Assembly (NCBI RefSeq): GCF_000406105.1
Contig: NZ_CM001974.1
Location: forward strand, 3,350,056 to 3,414,055
Length of the DNA: 64,000 nt
Direction: 5' to 3'
DNA from: Dickeya chrysanthemi NCPPB 402
GTDB taxonomy: Bacteria > Pseudomonadota > Gammaproteobacteria > Enterobacterales > Enterobacteriaceae
Both the position numbers and the translations under genes were made by a program. Under the pieces are notes generated by a model. The model made no database searches and was not told the DNA's origin. It saw only the letters and a program-made list of their open reading frames with translations. This document shows, piece by piece, positions 61,818 to 64,000 of this stretch (its first letter is position 1; every line of letters starts with the position of its first letter).

Positions 61818-61867
61818 GGTATATACCCGTCATTATGTAAGCGCCTGGGGATTCACTGCGTCGCCGC
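61818..61867. repeat. Fragment of a dispersed enterobacterial palindromic repeat (left end plus inner part)
   Basis: GGTATATACCCGTCAT (61818-61833) is joined to ATGTAAGCGCCTGGGGATTC (from 61835). As I recall, these two segments belong to one element of about 130-170 bp found in many copies in Yersinia, Serratia and Pectobacterium genomes, but normally separated by about 50 bases, so this copy appears internally deleted. ACGGGT/ACCCGT (61813-61830) forms a small inverted repeat at its edge. Confidence 0.6.
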
Positions 61868-61941
61868 GTGACAAGGCTCAAATGCGCCTTACCCTGACAG
61901 ACCCACGTGTTTCGTTGTTCAATACGCAATCCGGTTGTACT

Positions 61942-61965
61942 ACTTGAAGTATGACGGGGATATAT
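61942..61965. repeat. Second fragment of the same repeat family (end segment)
   Basis: ACTTGAAGTATGACGGGGAT plus ATAT resembles the reverse complement of the terminal segment of the element (TATACCCGTCATACTTCAAG). It lies in inverse orientation to 61818-61833. Confidence 0.55.
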
Positions 61966-62302
61966 CTGTTTCCGATTAGCCCGACGCCATTCAGTGACAA
62001 AATATCCTAAAATGATTTCTCTATAATTTCGCCCCTCCACCGCAAATAGTTACAAAAGGAAATACCATTTTATCCATACAAAAAACATGGATGATATTAT
62101 TTCCATTCGGCTTTTTTCGGCGTTTTACTCGCTATCTGATATTCCGCCGGCAAAAAGCATTCTCCCAATAAACCGTCATCATTTTTACTCTCTGGTTTAA
62201 TGGAATTGCATTGCGGAGCGGCCTTTCCGAATAACGGAAACAGACCAGCCATGTTCAACACCGGATCCATAGCAGCAGGTAGCAAGAGACTTTAGAGATT
62301 GT

Positions 62303-62330
62303 CCTGCAACTCGAATTATTTTGGGTGTAT
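62303..62330. repeat. Third fragment of the repeat family (opposite end)
   Basis: CTGCAACTCGAATTATTTTG (from 62304) followed by GGTGTAT resembles the other terminus of the element as I remember it. It is about 340 bases from the second fragment. Confidence 0.55.
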
Positions 62331-62371
62331 GCCGCCATCGCACAAAATGAAAAAACGTTCGAGGTCAGGTA

Positions 62372-62412
62372 GCATTAAGTGATAAATCTCCTATGACTGA
62401 CAACTTTAGAAT
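62372..62412 (+). promoter_or_regulatory. micF promoter with possible MarA/SoxS/Rob box
   Basis: TAGAAT at 62407-62412 is eight bases before the predicted start G62420; the same TAGAAT is in the E. coli micF promoter. AGCATTAAGTGATAAAT at 62371-62387 partly matches the marbox pattern (GCA, then AAA at the right spacing). The -35 is poor, as expected of an activator-dependent promoter. Confidence 0.55.
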
Positions 62413-62419
62413 TGATTCC

Positions 62420-62493
62420 GCTATCATCAAATCTTCATTCCGCTTTATCATAAATTACCTTCTGACTGCCGGGCTTGTCCCGGCATTTTTTTT
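62420..62493 (+). ncRNA. micF: MicF-like small regulatory RNA
   Basis: A 74-nt candidate. It starts GCTATCATCA, identical to the first ten bases of E. coli MicF, the part that base-pairs with ompF mRNA. A shared TTTAT...TTACC block follows in the middle. It ends in a perfect terminator (TGCCGGG / CCCGGCA, eight T). It lies upstream of rcsD on the same strand, the E. coli location. The promoter -10 (TAGAAT) and TCCGCTATC start context are also conserved. E. coli MicF is about 93 nt, so this one is shorter. Confidence 0.82.
62467..62493 (+). terminator. Terminator of the MicF-like RNA
   Basis: TGCCGGG (62467-62473) and CCCGGCA (62479-62485) pair around CTTGT and are followed by eight T, forming the 3' end of the sRNA. 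Confidence 0.92.
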
Positions 62494-62904
62494 ATCTGCC
62501 GACTTATTATGGAATCCTTCCTGCATTTTCTGCTGATGAAACACATCCCTTTCGATAAAAGGTCGCGGTTGTGGTAAAAATATCTGTCAGGTTCAGCAAC
62601 GATAGTTATTCAGCAATGAGTTCAACCTTAAGCCTCTCTCCTACGCTCACCCAGCTACAGCGATTGGATGGCCAAACGAGACGATTCACCGTTCAGCCGG
62701 CGTTTTCCATGACTGGCCGATCCGCGTTGATCGTTGCTTCTGCCCGCACACTCAGTTATATCGGTATATTGGCCGACATATCGCTGCCGGGAACCGCCGC
62801 CAAACGGCGCAATCCGCCCCTGTTGCCGTGCCTTAGTGCGCTGTTACTACCGGCGGTCGGCTTCAGTATCCGTCTCATTACCCGTTCATCAGGAGCCTGA
62901 TTTC
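62494..62904 (+). other. Leader region between micF and rcsD
   Basis: About 410 bases that probably carry the rcsD promoter. A 109-codon frame from GTG 62571 to 62900 ends four bases before rcsD, with AAAAGG upstream. Its composition is not convincing and I do not recognise it. Nothing else stands out. Confidence 0.4.
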
Positions 62905-64000
62905 ATGCCTGCGGCTATCATGCGTTTCTTCCTGCTATTTATCCTGCTACTGCTGATGATGACCGGCACCTATAGCTATAACTATGTCAACAACTGGATG
63001 ACGGAGAAAAAATCCACGCTGGCGGACATTGCGGAAGGGATGCAAAAGCGTATTGATGCCTACCGTTTTTTTACCGATCAGATTTACAAAAATCTAATCA
63101 GCGATACAACGTCGTCTGATACCCCGAACATCAGTCTGATCACGCTGATGCCGAATGTGTTTTATGTCGAGAAAAGCGGCCACAAAACCGATGCATTGAT
63201 TTTCGGGCCGTATGACAAAACCACCCTCGGCGCCATGCACCGGATATCACAATATTTGGATGTGTTGTGGGGAGCAAAAACCGATATCTATTCGATGTAT
63301 TATCTGAACGGGTTGGACAATAGCCTGACGATGATTTCCACCCAACCGTTAAAGGATATCTCGTCACAATTTCGTGGCAGTTATCTTTCATCAATGGTGG
63401 AATCGCGCAAAACCGAGATGCTACAGCAGGCAAATACACTGGATGAACGGGAAAGCTTTTCACCTTTGCGCAAGCTGCGTTTTTACAACGACTATTACTT
63501 TACCCTACGCACGACGTTCAATCAGCCGGGTCATCTGGCCACTGTTATTGCTTTCGATTTATCAATCAACGACTTAATCCCACGAACCTTGTCGAGAGAC
63601 AGCTTCATACTGCGCCAGCAGACGCCACCGGTCAACGCCGATGCCAGCGCAGATAACGAGATCCCCACCGACATTCACCGCGAAGGGGCCTCGCTGGAAG
63701 TCTCAGCCCAGTTGATGAATTCGCCGATCAAACTGGTCTATGCCATCCCACTGGGCAGACTGGTGACAGATATGCTGCGCAATAATCTCTGGATCATGGC
63801 GCTAAATCTGGCATTGCTGTTGATCTCGGCGGCAGGTTTCTACGCGTTACGCCGCTACTATGCCCGCCCCAAAGATGATTTGTCACATCATCTGAAAGAG
63901 CAGCAACAGATGTACGGCGAGATCGTCAGCCGTATCCCGATAGGGGTACTGGTTTACGATTTCAGCAACAATAAAGTGGTGGTGGCGAACATACTGGCGG
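62905..64000 (+). CDS. rcsD: Rcs phosphorelay histidine phosphotransferase RcsD (3' truncated by window edge)
   Basis: Inner-membrane intermediate that passes phosphate from RcsC to RcsB in the envelope-stress and capsule phosphorelay. 365 codons are visible of about 890. ATG at 62905 follows AGGAG. TM1 is near residues 6-25 and TM2 near 290-313, flanking the periplasmic domain. YYLNGLDNSLTMISTQPLKD, EMLQQANTLDERESF and TLRTTFNQPGHLATVIAFDL match E. coli RcsD. The N-terminus is about 13 residues shorter than E. coli. The histidine phosphotransfer domain lies beyond the window. Confidence 0.95.
   Translation, partial: MPAAIMRFFLLFILLLLMMTGTYSYNYVNNWMTEKKSTLADIAEGMQKRIDAYRFFTDQIYKNLISDTTSSDTPNISLITLMPNVFYVEKSGHKTDALIFGPYDKTTLGAMHRISQYLDVLWGAKTDIYSMYYLNGLDNSLTMISTQPLKDISSQFRGSYLSSMVESRKTEMLQQANTLDERESFSPLRKLRFYNDYYFTLRTTFNQPGHLATVIAFDLSINDLIPRTLSRDSFILRQQTPPVNADASADNEIPTDIHREGASLEVSAQLMNSPIKLVYAIPLGRLVTDMLRNNLWIMALNLALLLISAAGFYALRRYYARPKDDLSHHLKEQQQMYGEIVSRIPIGVLVYDFSNNKVVVANILA

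Larger units (their letters stand above)
61630..62419. other. Gene-poor stretch with decayed dispersed repeats, menF to micF
   Basis: About 790 bases with no convincing gene. Two small minus-strand frames (61666-62040, 62097-62285) lack support. It holds fragments of a dispersed enterobacterial palindromic repeat (61818-61867, 61942-61965, 62303-62330) and, at the right end, the micF promoter. In E. coli ompC sits on the far side of micF; no porin gene is here. Confidence 0.6.

Noticed and set aside
61666..62040. 124-codon minus-strand frame upstream of menF
   Set aside because: It translates through the dispersed-repeat fragments and has no recognisable domain.
62097..62285. 62-codon minus-strand frame
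   Set aside because: No Shine-Dalgarno, no recognised family, start only at TTG or internal ATG; not supported.
62571..62900. 109-codon frame just before rcsD
   Set aside because: Although AAAAGG precedes the GTG, the composition is Ser/Leu/Arg rich without domain; E. coli has no gene between micF and rcsD. Kept as unresolved.
1..64000. tRNA genes, rRNA, CRISPR arrays, insertion sequences or prophage
   Set aside because: Reading through the window I found no T-loop/acceptor pattern, no regularly spaced direct repeats, no transposase or phage protein.

Overview
The window is chromosomal DNA from a Pectobacteriaceae-type enterobacterium, most likely Dickeya or a close relative (e.g. Musicola or Pectobacterium). 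Most proteins are near-full-length matches, from memory, to E. coli K-12 proteins, and many gene neighbourhoods are conserved. However, several E. coli-type blocks are joined in an order that differs from K-12. I see no insertion sequence, prophage, CRISPR array, rRNA or tRNA. Almost all of it is core genome.

Layout. (1) 1-1346: end of the glutamate/aspartate ABC transporter operon (gltK partial, gltL). (2) 1409-7969: ybeL facing away from leuS-lptE-holA-nadD-rsfS-rlmH. (3) 8006-15979: rod-shape and wall genes mrdA-mrdB-rlpA, dacA, ybeD, then lipB and lipA. (4) 16082-18103: tatE, a nitrilase, crcB behind a fluoride riboswitch, and cspE. (5) 18809-25970: ypfM, yffB-dapE, an M15 peptidase, ypfN, ypfH, tmcA, a YeaL-type membrane protein and purC. 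(6) 26108-36123: bamC-dapA, gcvR-bcp, bepA-yfgD, upp-uraA-hda and purMN. (7) 36380-41461: galS and the mglBAC galactose transporter with clear CRP and Gal operators. (8) 41711-46826: an amino-acid binding protein plus permease without an ATPase, then a Fur-box-preceded siderophore binding protein plus TonB receptor. (9) 46922-52407: ybbP (frameshifted)-ybbA, tesA, ybbO, cnoX. (10) 52465-61629: yfaY, yfaZ and the menFDHBCE menaquinone cluster. (11) 61630-64000: a gene-poor stretch with decayed dispersed repeats, a MicF-like small RNA, and the start of rcsD.

Functionally the window combines wall synthesis (PBP2/RodA/RlpA/PBP5), outer-membrane assembly (LptE, BamC, BepA), lipoate, purine, lysine/DAP and menaquinone synthesis, sugar, amino-acid and iron uptake, and replication control (HolA, Hda). 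The most interesting items are regulatory or structural rather than a new multi-gene system: a MicF-like sRNA with no ompC beside it, a complete fluoride riboswitch with terminator, a probable CUG start for hda, a broken ybbP frame, an in-frame repeat expansion at the LipB N-terminus, the 19-residue gene ypfM, and two transport cassettes lacking energy-coupling subunits. I did not find a convincing previously undescribed multi-gene system. All family assignments are by recall of family sequences; no database search was run.
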